From positions 3,434,001-3,498,000 of the forward strand of contig NZ_CP136910.1 in NCBI RefSeq assembly GCF_033100115.1: DNA of 64,000 nt, given 5' to 3'. The notes beneath the pieces were generated by a model, which did no database searches, had not been told where the DNA came from, and was given only the letters and a program-made list of their open reading frames with translations. Both the position numbers and the translations under genes were made by a program. Positions 51,807 through 59,774 of this stretch are shown here, piece by piece. The DNA comes from Anaerocolumna sp. AGMB13020. Its GTDB lineage: Bacteria; Bacillota; Clostridia; Lachnospirales; Lachnospiraceae. Numbering within the stretch: position 1 is the stretch's first letter; each line of letters opens with the position of its first letter.

Positions 51807-52876
51807 AGCAGAGGACCTCCTGTCAGTAGTGCTATAAGCTTGATAATAGCAAAGGAAGCCGCACTGATACCGGCAAACCAGCCGGCAATTTTGGCAGCAC
51901 TTAAAGGAGGTTTGCCTACAATCTTACCCGTCTGTCCATTCATCGCAAAAGTATGCTCTGACTTTTTATAATCATAACATACCATCCAGACGGGGAAAAG
52001 GGCGTATTCGGCATTCTGCGTATGGATACGGATATCCTTGTTATTATACGTGGTGGAAGAATAACCGCTTATTGTCTGTCTAAGGTAACTGTCCACATAA
52101 TCCTGAACCCTGGATTCTACCCGGGGAAACATCTCACCGGCATCATAGTTATATTTTTCTGCCAGATACCCTGCAAGATATGGCATGTTAAAGGACTTTA
52201 GATCCTTATAATGATAAGGTTCCAGCTTATCCATCATCTTGTCATTCATTTTCTCAGAGGCATCGGTGGGAACCTTGAGATAATTAAGGTTCACTTTACG
52301 GTATACACGGTAATAGTCTGTTTCCGTATAAATATAATCGCCGCGGGTATAAGTTCTGACTTTGGTACAGGTAGCATCAGCAGTACCGATTCCATTCAGA
52401 TCATAGAGCCAGAAAGGGACATAGATACCGGTAATACTCTTGATTCTGTCCGCTGTCATAAAGCCGCTTGGGGTTAACAACCCTTTTTTGCACCATTTCT
52501 TAAAAGCTGCCTGTGCCTCTTCTTTGTTAATGGCAAAGGGTATAACCAGAGAGGGAGCGAAACTACCTGAAAGGCGGTCTGAGAGAACTACTCCCGCACC
52601 GCAGAAACTGCAGGTGGTGGCTGTGGTATCCTGATCGGTTATCAGTACAGCTCCGCAGTTATTGCAATGATATTCATGTACCTCTGCTCCGTGGTCAAAA
52701 GCCTCTTTGTAAGAAGCAGACTCCTGATGTGTATGTTTATGGTCCCTGGCGTTCTTGTCGCCGGACATTTCCTCAATGTTCATGTTGGTGCCGCAGCTCT
52801 CACAATGCAGCTTTCCTATAGTGCTGTCAAAGGCCATATCAGCACCGCAGCTCGGGCACTTATATTGCACAACCAT
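51803..52876 (-). CDS. zinc-ribbon membrane protein (YdjG-like)
   Basis: A 357-residue protein with GGGAGG before the ATG. Two zinc ribbons stand at the N-terminus: CPSC and CESC (6-32), CNNC and CSFC (70-98). A beta-rich middle with YVPFWLYDLNGIGTADATCT follows, and the C-terminus has one membrane helix (AKIAGWFAGISAASFAIIKL). In B. subtilis, YdjG acts with YdjH and YdjI in the response to membrane stress with PspA. The genes here keep that order. Confidence 0.75.
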   Translation of the reverse strand: MVVQYKCPSCGADMAFDSTIGKLHCESCGTNMNIEEMSGDKNARDHKHTHQESASYKEAFDHGAEVHEYHCNNCGAVLITDQDTTATTCSFCGAGVVLSDRLSGSFAPSLVIPFAINKEEAQAAFKKWCKKGLLTPSGFMTADRIKSITGIYVPFWLYDLNGIGTADATCTKVRTYTRGDYIYTETDYYRVYRKVNLNYLKVPTDASEKMNDKMMDKLEPYHYKDLKSFNMPYLAGYLAEKYNYDAGEMFPRVESRVQDYVDSYLRQTISGYSSTTYNNKDIRIHTQNAEYALFPVWMVCYDYKKSEHTFAMNGQTGKIVGKPPLSAAKIAGWFAGISAASFAIIKLIALLTGGPLL

Positions 52877-53043
52877 ATGATACCTCCCAATTGGATCATC
52901 TAACTAATTATATTACAAATAATCTTTGCTGCCAATCCTTCTGTCCTAATTTCATCGGAAGATACCATAGAAATAATTTCTGAAAAAGGTAATACATAGA
53001 AGGGAAGGAGCAGACTAATATCATATAATTAGTTCCCTTACGC

Positions 53044-53072
53044 GAAAACAGCGGCTTAAAGCCGCTATTTTC
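53044..53072 (-). terminator. terminator between pspA and the ydj genes
   Basis: GAAAACAGCGGC (53044-53055) and GCCGCTATTTTC (53061-53072) pair with one mismatch; in the leftward direction TTTTC follows the stem. It probably ends part of the pspA transcript. The rest of 52877-53248 shows no gene. Confidence 0.65.
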
Positions 53073-53248
53073 ATTTGTTTTAAGAATAAGTTTAAACTTT
53101 TTATAAGGCAGTTCTGCAAGGGTTTATTCCTGCGATGTGCCTGTGTTTAACTGATTTGTGGCAGTACCTCATCTCCAAACAGTACAGTGAGTTGGGTATT
53201 TGGGCTGTGATAAACTTCAGTCCCGGATACGACAGTGAATAAATTCTT

Positions 53249-53923
53249 CTATTTGTTAAGGCTTGCTTTTAATGCTGCTAACTCATCTTCAACAGCTGCA
53301 TTTTCACTATACTTCTTCGTAAGATCTTTAATTGAGGCATCAGGGCCGCTGTGGTTAAGCTCAGCCATGGCATTTGCCTTATCCAGTGCTTTGTCAGCCA
53401 TCTCTTCGTATCTGGAGAAGCTTGCGATGGAATCGTTAGCGGAAGATACAGAGGAGGTCATCTTATTAATACGCTCCTGCGTCTTTGCAACGGCAAGTTT
53501 TCCTTTGATCATTTCTTTTCTGGATTCCAGTTCATTGATATCAGAAACCAGCTTATCATGCATTTCCCTCATATGATTCGCATTGGTATTTGCCAGATTA
53601 AAGGATTCCTGCAAGCCGTTTAATTTAGAAGTAAGTGAAGCCTTCTGCTCCAGAAACTTTCTTGCATCCTCTTCGTTTTCTGCTTCCAGAGCCTTCACTG
53701 CATAGGACTGCATTCTTGTGATTTCTTCCTTGCATTCATCCAAAGTTCTTTTTGCTCTTTGCTCCTCTGCCATTATAGCTGCTGTTTCAGCTTTTACCTT
53801 ATTTAAATCGCTGTTTAAATTTCTTAAACACTGGTCTATCATCTTCTCAGGATCTTCTGCTTTGTCCAGAAGTGCATTTATATTACTGGACATAATATCT
53901 CTGAATCTTGTTAAAATACCCAT
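53249..53923 (-). CDS. pspA: phage shock protein A (PspA/IM30)
   Basis: A 224-residue ESCRT-III-like coiled-coil protein that binds stressed membrane from the inside. I chose the ATG at 53923 after GGAGGG; the open frame upstream carries the promoter. It opens with the amphipathic helix MGILTRFRDIMSSNINALLD and DPEKMIDQCLRNLNSDL, then long coiled coils to the C-terminus. No PspBC partners are present, as usual in Firmicutes. The ydjGHI-like genes follow on the same strand. Confidence 0.9.
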   Translation of the reverse strand: MGILTRFRDIMSSNINALLDKAEDPEKMIDQCLRNLNSDLNKVKAETAAIMAEEQRAKRTLDECKEEITRMQSYAVKALEAENEEDARKFLEQKASLTSKLNGLQESFNLANTNANHMREMHDKLVSDINELESRKEMIKGKLAVAKTQERINKMTSSVSSANDSIASFSRYEEMADKALDKANAMAELNHSGPDASIKDLTKKYSENAAVEDELAALKASLNK

Positions 53924-53969
53924 TATAAACCCTCCGTTCAGTTGGTTTCCATTTATTGTTTGCATCATC

Positions 53970-53998
53970 AGTTTAGCGTTTTCTGCGCTTTTAGTCAA
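53970..53998 (-). promoter_or_regulatory. pspA promoter
   Basis: Leftward -35 TTGACT (53993-53998), 17-bp spacer, -10 TAAACT (53970-53975), about 45 bases before the start codon. Confidence 0.6.
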
Positions 53999-54071
53999 GT
54001 TAAAATATGGTTAAAAACCTAACGGAAACATTAGAAACATTAAAAAAACCAATGTTTGGATGAAATGAGCG

Positions 54072-54100
54072 TTGACAGGTTACCTTCGGTGTTGTACATT
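54072..54100 (+). promoter_or_regulatory. possible promoter upstream of the SGNH hydrolase
   Basis: -35 TTGACA (54072-54077), 17-bp spacer, -10-like TACATT (54095-54100). It would leave a ~290-base leader before the gene at 54398. No operator is obvious in the gap 53999-54397. Confidence 0.45.
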
Positions 54101-54397
54101 ATTTATGTAATATTAATGCAAAATTAATGGAAGACATATGATTGCTTTATGGTGCATTTATATTCATATATGAAAAGCAATGCAAGAATATGAGACAAAG
54201 AGCACATTATGAATTGAGTCAAGCTATAGTATGAAAAAATGCATAGTATAAAATTAAGATAGAGTTTTCAGTACTATATCAGGAATGTCTGTCCCGGACC
54301 AGATTTTCGAAAGAGGTTTTGCGGGAGACAAAAAGCATTTTCAACTACTGCTTCAGGTAAAACAATCAAAGCTTTGTTATTTACGAAAGGGGTTATT

Positions 54398-55522
54398 ATG
54401 AATTTAAAACAGATTGCAGATAGAGGAATCATTGATTTCGGTAATTTATACCGTATTGGAAAAGTAATGAGAAAAGCCCAGGCAGGAGAGAATATAGCAA
54501 TAGGAATGATAGGAGGCTCCATCACCCAGGGTTCCCTTTCCAGTAGCCCAAAGACCTGTTACGCCTATTTGGTATATGAGTGGTGGGTAAATAAATTCAG
54601 CAACAGCAACATTCAGTATGTAAATGGAGGTATCGGCGGAACTACTTCACAATTTGGAGTGGCAAGAGTAGAGGAAGATCTGCTGTGCCATAGACCGGAT
54701 TTTGTCATTACGGAATTCAGTGTAAATGATACGAACAATCTTTTCTTTCAGGAGACTTATGAGGGATTGGTCAGAAGAATATTGACCTATGAAAACGAAC
54801 CAGGGCTACTGATTCTTAATAATGTATGTTATAATGATGGGACCAATGCCCAGGAGGTCCATAATGAGGTTGGTGCTTACTATAAGCTGCCCATGGTGAG
54901 TATTAAGAACAGTGTGTATAAAGAAATCGAAGAAGGCAGGCTGTCAGGGCCTGATATTACACCGGATGATCTGCATCCCAATGATAAAGGACACAGGCTG
55001 GTAGCCGACGTTGTGATTAATATGCTGGAGGAAATCTATAAGAAGGTTATTTATGAGGGTACAGAAAAGGGATATTTCTTACCGGAGAAACCGCTGACCG
55101 CCAATCGTTATATGGACTCCCTTCGTATTAACAACAAAAACGCAGAGCCAGTATCCAAAGGATTTGTAAAAGATACTACGGTACAGGAGAATATTACTGA
55201 ATTTTTCAGGAATGGTTTTTCTGCTGAAAAAGTAAATGACACTATTCATTTTGAGGTAGAAGGCAGGAATATTGCCGTTCAGTATAGAAAAACTGTAAAA
55301 AGAACAGCGCCTGTTGCTGTAGCTATCGTTGACGGTAAGAAAGATAGCCCGGTTATATTAGATGCTAATTTTGAAGAGGATTGGGGTGATTGCCTGTATC
55401 TTCAAAATCTGCTGACAGGCGGGGAAAAGAAGAAACATACAGTAGATATTACGGTTACAGAGGCTGATGAGACAAGCAAGCTGGATTTTTACCTGGTATC
55501 TGTAATTGTATCTGACAGGTAA
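54398..55522 (+). CDS. SGNH/GDSL hydrolase (probable carbohydrate esterase)
   Basis: A 374-residue intracellular protein starting at the ATG at 54398 (GAAAGGGG site). The SGNH blocks are visible: GGSITQG (39-45, Ser41 nucleophile), the Gly of GGIGGTTS, EFSVNDTN (Asn) and PDDLHPND near 190-197 (Asp and His of the triad). The C-terminal ~130 residues form a beta domain. No signal peptide, so it should act on imported sugars or glycosides. The LacI-type gene follows 92 bases later on the same strand. Confidence 0.8.
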   Translation: MNLKQIADRGIIDFGNLYRIGKVMRKAQAGENIAIGMIGGSITQGSLSSSPKTCYAYLVYEWWVNKFSNSNIQYVNGGIGGTTSQFGVARVEEDLLCHRPDFVITEFSVNDTNNLFFQETYEGLVRRILTYENEPGLLILNNVCYNDGTNAQEVHNEVGAYYKLPMVSIKNSVYKEIEEGRLSGPDITPDDLHPNDKGHRLVADVVINMLEEIYKKVIYEGTEKGYFLPEKPLTANRYMDSLRINNKNAEPVSKGFVKDTTVQENITEFFRNGFSAEKVNDTIHFEVEGRNIAVQYRKTVKRTAPVAVAIVDGKKDSPVILDANFEEDWGDCLYLQNLLTGGEKKKHTVDITVTEADETSKLDFYLVSVIVSDR

Positions 55523-55614
55523 TTTCGTCAATACAACATCTGAAAGCGGATGGGGCATGAAATGGGAGTTGGTATGAAGCAGATGAATAAGTATGTTTAC
55601 CAGGAGGTAACAAG

Positions 55615-56658
55615 TTGAGAAAGATAACAATACAGGATGTGGCAAAGGAACTTAACCTGTCCCGTAACACTGTTGCGAAAGCACTGAATAACAGTGACAC
55701 GGTAGCATATGAAACCAGGTATGTAGTAATTAAGAAAGCTTATGAAATGGGGTATTCAAAGCTTTCTCCCACTGTTCTAAACGAATTCAAGATAAAGGAC
55801 AGACTTGAGAGGGTCAGGACAGTAGTTGTATTTGCAAGAAGAGAATTATCAACCTTCTGGAACCGGATCATAATGGGAATCTCAGATGAATTGAACAAAA
55901 ATAACTGCAAACTGCAGTTGAATTTTATCAGTGAAGAAGATGAGGCAAATTATATAGCACCTCTTGACATGGATACAGAGATGAGTGGTATCATTATCTT
56001 GAATGTCTTTAACAAAGGGTTCTTGGAATTAATACTGAAAAGAGATGTGCCGGTGGTATTCTTAGACGGGCCCAGCAATGTTCATGAAATAACCTCAATG
56101 GGTGATGTTGTATTATTTGAGGGGTATCATTCTACCAGAAGCATAACGGAGCACTTGCTAAGCCAGGGAAACAGGCGGATTGCTTTTATTGGAGACATTA
56201 CGTATTGCAAAACCATTAAGGACCGTTACGAGGGTTATCTTGCGGCCCTTTCAGGTTATGGAATCGAACCCGAAGATCAGTTTGTAATTAACCGGCACGT
56301 GGAACACAAGTATTACAAACAGGAAGAAGTCAGCGTTGAACTTGGAAAATTAAAAGAATTGCCCGAAGCTATTGTATGTGCCAATGATGACATTGCCAAA
56401 GATGTCATGCTCTGCCTCAAGAGAAAAGGGGTAAAAGTGCCACAGGAAGTAGCGGTAACCGGTTTTGATGACAAGGAAGAGGTTGAGCTCTTATCGCCGT
56501 CCCTTACATCTGTTCATATCGGAAATCAAAGGATGGGGAGAAGACTGGTACAGCAATTGATCTGGAGAATCGATAATATGGATTTGCCGAAGGAAATATT
56601 AACGGTGAATACGGAAATCGTAATCAGAGAATCTTCCATCAGAAAAGGTAATTCCTAA
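55615..56658 (+). CDS. LacI-family transcriptional regulator
   Basis: A 347-residue regulator starting with TTG after AGGAGG. The HTH is ITIQDVAKELNLSRNTVAKA (4-23), followed by the hinge helix region. The periplasmic-binding-protein-like sensor includes VPVVFLDGPSN, RRIAFIGDITYC and VAVTGFDDKEEVELLSPSLT. It likely controls the SGNH hydrolase and a sugar pathway; its effector cannot be read. No classical LacI palindrome is obvious upstream. Confidence 0.88.
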   Translation: MRKITIQDVAKELNLSRNTVAKALNNSDTVAYETRYVVIKKAYEMGYSKLSPTVLNEFKIKDRLERVRTVVVFARRELSTFWNRIIMGISDELNKNNCKLQLNFISEEDEANYIAPLDMDTEMSGIIILNVFNKGFLELILKRDVPVVFLDGPSNVHEITSMGDVVLFEGYHSTRSITEHLLSQGNRRIAFIGDITYCKTIKDRYEGYLAALSGYGIEPEDQFVINRHVEHKYYKQEEVSVELGKLKELPEAIVCANDDIAKDVMLCLKRKGVKVPQEVAVTGFDDKEEVELLSPSLTSVHIGNQRMGRRLVQQLIWRIDNMDLPKEILTVNTEIVIRESSIRKGNS

Positions 56659-56706
56659 AGAAGAACTCTTTCTTCTTTGTCAGTAATAAACAATGAATAA
56701 AGACAG

Positions 56707-56779
56707 AATGATTCCAAATACTTAAGTTAATTGAGACATTGACAGAACATCAATTAAGTCCTGAAGAATTGGAATCATT
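56707..56779. repeat. inverted repeat downstream of the LacI gene
   Basis: AATGATTCCAA (56707-56717) pairs with TTGGAATCATT (56769-56779), followed by TTT; an inner pair ACTTAA..TTG / CAATTAAGT extends it. It may be a long terminator for the LacI gene. 56783-56904 contains a short open frame without a ribosome site. Confidence 0.5.
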
Positions 56780-56904
56780 TTTATGCCGTTTTTTTCGCAA
56801 ATACTTGCATTTGGTAGAGAATTATAGTACATTTTTACTTAGTGCCGTAGAAGCGGTTTCTTATAAACGGGGTGATGCCCTGCATGATGTGAAGGATAGA
56901 ATAT

Positions 56905-57783
56905 ATGTGGATAGCAGACGGTTGGAAAGATTATGAAGTTATAGATACATCAAACGGTGAGAAATTGGAGCGTTGGGGGGAGTATGTCCTTGTACGTCCG
57001 GATCCTCAGGTTTTGTGGAATACAGAGAAAAAAGCGGCAGGCTGGAAGAAACCCAATGCCCATTACCACCGAAGCAGCAAAGGTGGCGGTGAGTGGGAGT
57101 TCTTTGATCTGCCAAAGGAATGGAAGATTCATTACAAAGATATGGTTTTCCATCTGCAGCCCTTTAATTTTAAGCATACAGGCTTGTTTCCGGAACAGGC
57201 TACCAATTGGGACTGGTTTGGTGACCTTATAAGAAAAGAAAAAGCAAAACATCCGGAGAAGGAGATTAGAGTTCTTAATCTTTTTGCTTATACGGGCGGC
57301 GCTACCATTGCAGCAGCCAAAGCAGGCGCCAGTGTAACTCACGTGGATGCGTCAAAGGGTATGGTCACCTGGGCGAAAGAGAATGCTGCCTTATCGGGGC
57401 TTTCTGATGCACCCATCCGTTATATTGTTGATGACTGCGGGAAGTATGTAGAACGTGAAATCAGAAGAGGGAATTTTTATGATGCCGTAATCATGGACCC
57501 GCCTTCTTATGGAAGAGGACCAAAAGGCGAGATTTGGAAGATTGAAGAAAGCATTCACCCTTTTGTTAAATTGTGTACAGGAGTGTTAAATAAGAATCCA
57601 CTGTTTTTCCTGATAAATTCGTATACAACCGGACTACAGCCTGCGGTGCTTGCCTATATGCTGGGAATCGAACTTCAAAGTAAGTTCGGAGGGAAAATTG
57701 AAGCAGAGGAAATCGGATTGCCTGTAACCTCCAATAAATTGGTACTTCCCTGCGGAGCCTCGGGGCGCTGGAGCAATGTATAA
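56905..57783 (+). CDS. class I SAM methyltransferase, RlmI-like
   Basis: A 292-residue methyltransferase with AAGGA before the ATG. It fits COG1092/PF10672: HTGLFPEQATNWDWF, motif I VLNLFAYTGGATIAAAKAGA, HVDASKGMVTWAKENAAL, and the catalytic DPPSYGRGPKGE. The PUA domain of true RlmI (23S rRNA m5C1962) is replaced by a short N-terminal beta region, so the target may differ. RNA base or oligonucleotide is inferred. Confidence 0.8.
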   Translation: MWIADGWKDYEVIDTSNGEKLERWGEYVLVRPDPQVLWNTEKKAAGWKKPNAHYHRSSKGGGEWEFFDLPKEWKIHYKDMVFHLQPFNFKHTGLFPEQATNWDWFGDLIRKEKAKHPEKEIRVLNLFAYTGGATIAAAKAGASVTHVDASKGMVTWAKENAALSGLSDAPIRYIVDDCGKYVEREIRRGNFYDAVIMDPPSYGRGPKGEIWKIEESIHPFVKLCTGVLNKNPLFFLINSYTTGLQPAVLAYMLGIELQSKFGGKIEAEEIGLPVTSNKLVLPCGASGRWSNV

Positions 57784-57817
57784 GCAGTAATGCTGATAGA
57801 TGAGAGGATAGGATGAG

Positions 57818-58240
57818 ATGAGAAGAAGAACCGCAGTAGTAATATGCAGTTTCATTATCATAGCAAATATTTTGGGATTTGTGCTCATTAACAGATTTCC
57901 TTCTTATAATTTAAGATCTGCTGAAAATGGAGTGTTATCACTGACAGACTGGGATACTTCCGAGAGAGGACTTTTAACCGCCGGAGGTATCTGGAAATTG
58001 GGGGAACTTATAACTCCAAACAAAAAGGAAGATACATTTATACAATATAAGCATCTGAAAAGATATGTTAAGGTACCGGATGATTGGAGGGATTATGAGG
58101 AATATACAAGTAATCCCTTTCTTTCGGTACCTTTCGTTTAGTAGCGGAACTTCCTGAGGGCGGAAGTTATGGAATACTGAGCAATAGCATTCAATATAGC
58201 GCGGATGTATATTTGAATGGAATCAGGGTTTTAATAAGGT
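57818..58240 (+). pseudogene. remnant of a DISM-type sensor protein
   Basis: The first frame starts at ATG 57818 with an N-terminal membrane helix (VVICSFIIIANILGFVLI), then VKVPDDWRDYEEYTSNPF, and stops at 58139-58141. The homology then continues in another frame from CGT at 58135: RLVAELPEGGSYGILSNSI, then QYSADVYLNGIRVL, up to about 58240. So a frameshift lies in the run CTTTCTTTC near 58120-58130. Helices and kinase domains that should follow are gone; the response regulator begins at 58277. The shape is that of an extracellular DISM-like sensor of a histidine kinase. Confidence 0.7.
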
Positions 58241-58276
58241 TTAAATACAATTTGCTGGATTATTACGGGAGATTCT

Positions 58277-59395
58277 ATGAGAGTGTTATTGGTAGATGAT
58301 GAAGAACTGGCTTTGGATGTTTTGCAAAGATTATTAATGCAGATAGATGGAATTGAAGTAGTTGGCAAATATACAAATCCCTTTAAGGCATTAGAAGCGT
58401 TATCGGTAATAGAGGCAGATGCTGTTTTCCTGGATCTTGAGATGGGAGGGTTGCATGGACTTCAATTTGCCCATGAACTGCTCCAGAAAAAACAGCAGCC
58501 GGCGATTATATTTGTAACAGCGTATGCTCAATATGCGGTAGATGCTTTTGAAGTGGATGCCTTAGACTATTTATTAAAGCCGGTTACCCTGGAACGGTTG
58601 AAAAAAGCTGTCCAGAAATTAGAAGCCAGCCTGAAAATGAAAGAAATAAAGAGGATTCGTATAGAAGAACAAACTACTGACATATACATACACTCTTTGG
58701 GAACATTTCAGATTCAGACCAGAGATGGAGATACCGCAGTACGCTGGCGTACAAAGAAGGTAAAAGAAATGTTCTGTTTTCTCTGGCTGAACAATGAGCA
58801 GCCAGTCTATAAACATCGTCTTCTGGAGGAACTCTGGCCGGAAGTTGCACCTGATAAAGGAGCAGCGCTTTTGCATACTACGGTCTATCAATTAAGAAAG
58901 ACCTTGAAGGAGATGGGATTTGAGGAGGGAATACAATATATAAATGATCATTATGTATTGACATTGCCCTTTAAAAGCGATCTGGAAGAATTAAAGAACC
59001 TGCTTGAAAAAACGGCTCCCACCACCGAGGATATAAAACGTCTTTTAGCCATATACGAAGGTGATCTGTTTGAACAGGATGAGTATAATTGGTGTATTTA
59101 TGAACAGCAGAATTTAAGAAATGCTTATTTGGATTGCCTTCAAAGATACACGAATAATAATATCGAAAGATCCCAGAATGTCATTATTGAAAAATGTTTA
59201 CTCAAATTAGTGCAGATGGATGCTTATAATGAAAGGTTTGTTATTTTATTAATTAATTACTATGGCGGTATCGGTAATACCAAAGGATTAATTGAGGCAT
59301 ATGAGTATTATAGCAGAACTGTCCGGGAGGAACTGGGGATAATTCCGTCGCGGCAAGTAATAGAAAATTATCAGCACTATATAAAAAGAGGATAA
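58277..59395 (+). CDS. response regulator with REC, winged-helix and BTAD domains
   Basis: A 372-residue transcription regulator. The receiver domain (1-120) has acidic pair D7/D8, phosphate acceptor D53 (FLDLEM), T81 (FVTAYAQYA) and K101 (LLKPVT). A winged helix of the SARP kind follows (WRTKKVKEMFCFLWLNNEQP), then a BTAD helical domain to the end (REELGIIPSRQVIENYQHY). The ribosome site is weak. Its partner sensor upstream is decayed, so it may be unphosphorylated or use another kinase. A large surface-protein gene lies downstream. Confidence 0.88.
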   Translation: MRVLLVDDEELALDVLQRLLMQIDGIEVVGKYTNPFKALEALSVIEADAVFLDLEMGGLHGLQFAHELLQKKQQPAIIFVTAYAQYAVDAFEVDALDYLLKPVTLERLKKAVQKLEASLKMKEIKRIRIEEQTTDIYIHSLGTFQIQTRDGDTAVRWRTKKVKEMFCFLWLNNEQPVYKHRLLEELWPEVAPDKGAALLHTTVYQLRKTLKEMGFEEGIQYINDHYVLTLPFKSDLEELKNLLEKTAPTTEDIKRLLAIYEGDLFEQDEYNWCIYEQQNLRNAYLDCLQRYTNNNIERSQNVIIEKCLLKLVQMDAYNERFVILLINYYGGIGNTKGLIEAYEYYSRTVREELGIIPSRQVIENYQHYIKRG

Positions 59396-59439
59396 ATAAC
59401 TCCATATGATTTGGTTGAGAGAGAAGTACCTTCAACCTT

Positions 59440-59486
59440 TAAAAAGAGCAGGATATGTACATAAACATATCTTTGCTCTTTTTTTG
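59440..59486 (+). terminator. terminator of the response regulator gene
   Basis: AAAAAGAGCA-GATATGT pairs with ACATATC-TTGCTCTTTTTTT (one bulge on each side), ending in seven T's. Confidence 0.85.
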
Positions 59487-59542
59487 TGAAAGAGTCTATC
59501 GTTTAAGGGGTTCCTATTTTCCTGAGCAACTTTTTTTATTGG

Positions 59543-59575
59543 AAATAGTAATAGTATAGATTACTATTACTATTT
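59543..59575. promoter_or_regulatory. 13-bp inverted repeat upstream of the surface-protein gene
   Basis: AAATAGTAATAGT (59543-59555) and ACTATTACTATTT (59563-59575) are perfect inverted repeats around 7 bases. A TATAAT-like box (59604-59609 region) follows. It is a plausible operator for the surface-protein gene at 59775, perhaps of the neighbouring regulator. The remainder of 59487-59774 is empty apart from AGGAGG at the gene start. Confidence 0.5.
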
Positions 59576-59774
59576 GTTTAGAATTTGTTCAGAATGAAAA
59601 GATATAATAATTTTACATAAGATGGAGATTATAACACTTTTAACATATTTCATAGGAGGGATAAGAAAGGAAGCGTCAGTTACATAAGGGAATAATCTAT
59701 AAAGAAAAAGTAGGTGGTCCAAAGAATTTAATATTCCACTAAACTCAAAACATAAAGAAATAAGGAGGAATTGA

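Noticed and set aside
56739..56936. A 65-codon frame between the LacI gene and the methyltransferase.
   Set aside because: No ribosome site, it starts within an inverted repeat, and it overlaps the methyltransferase start. I see no family resemblance, so it is left out of the gene list.
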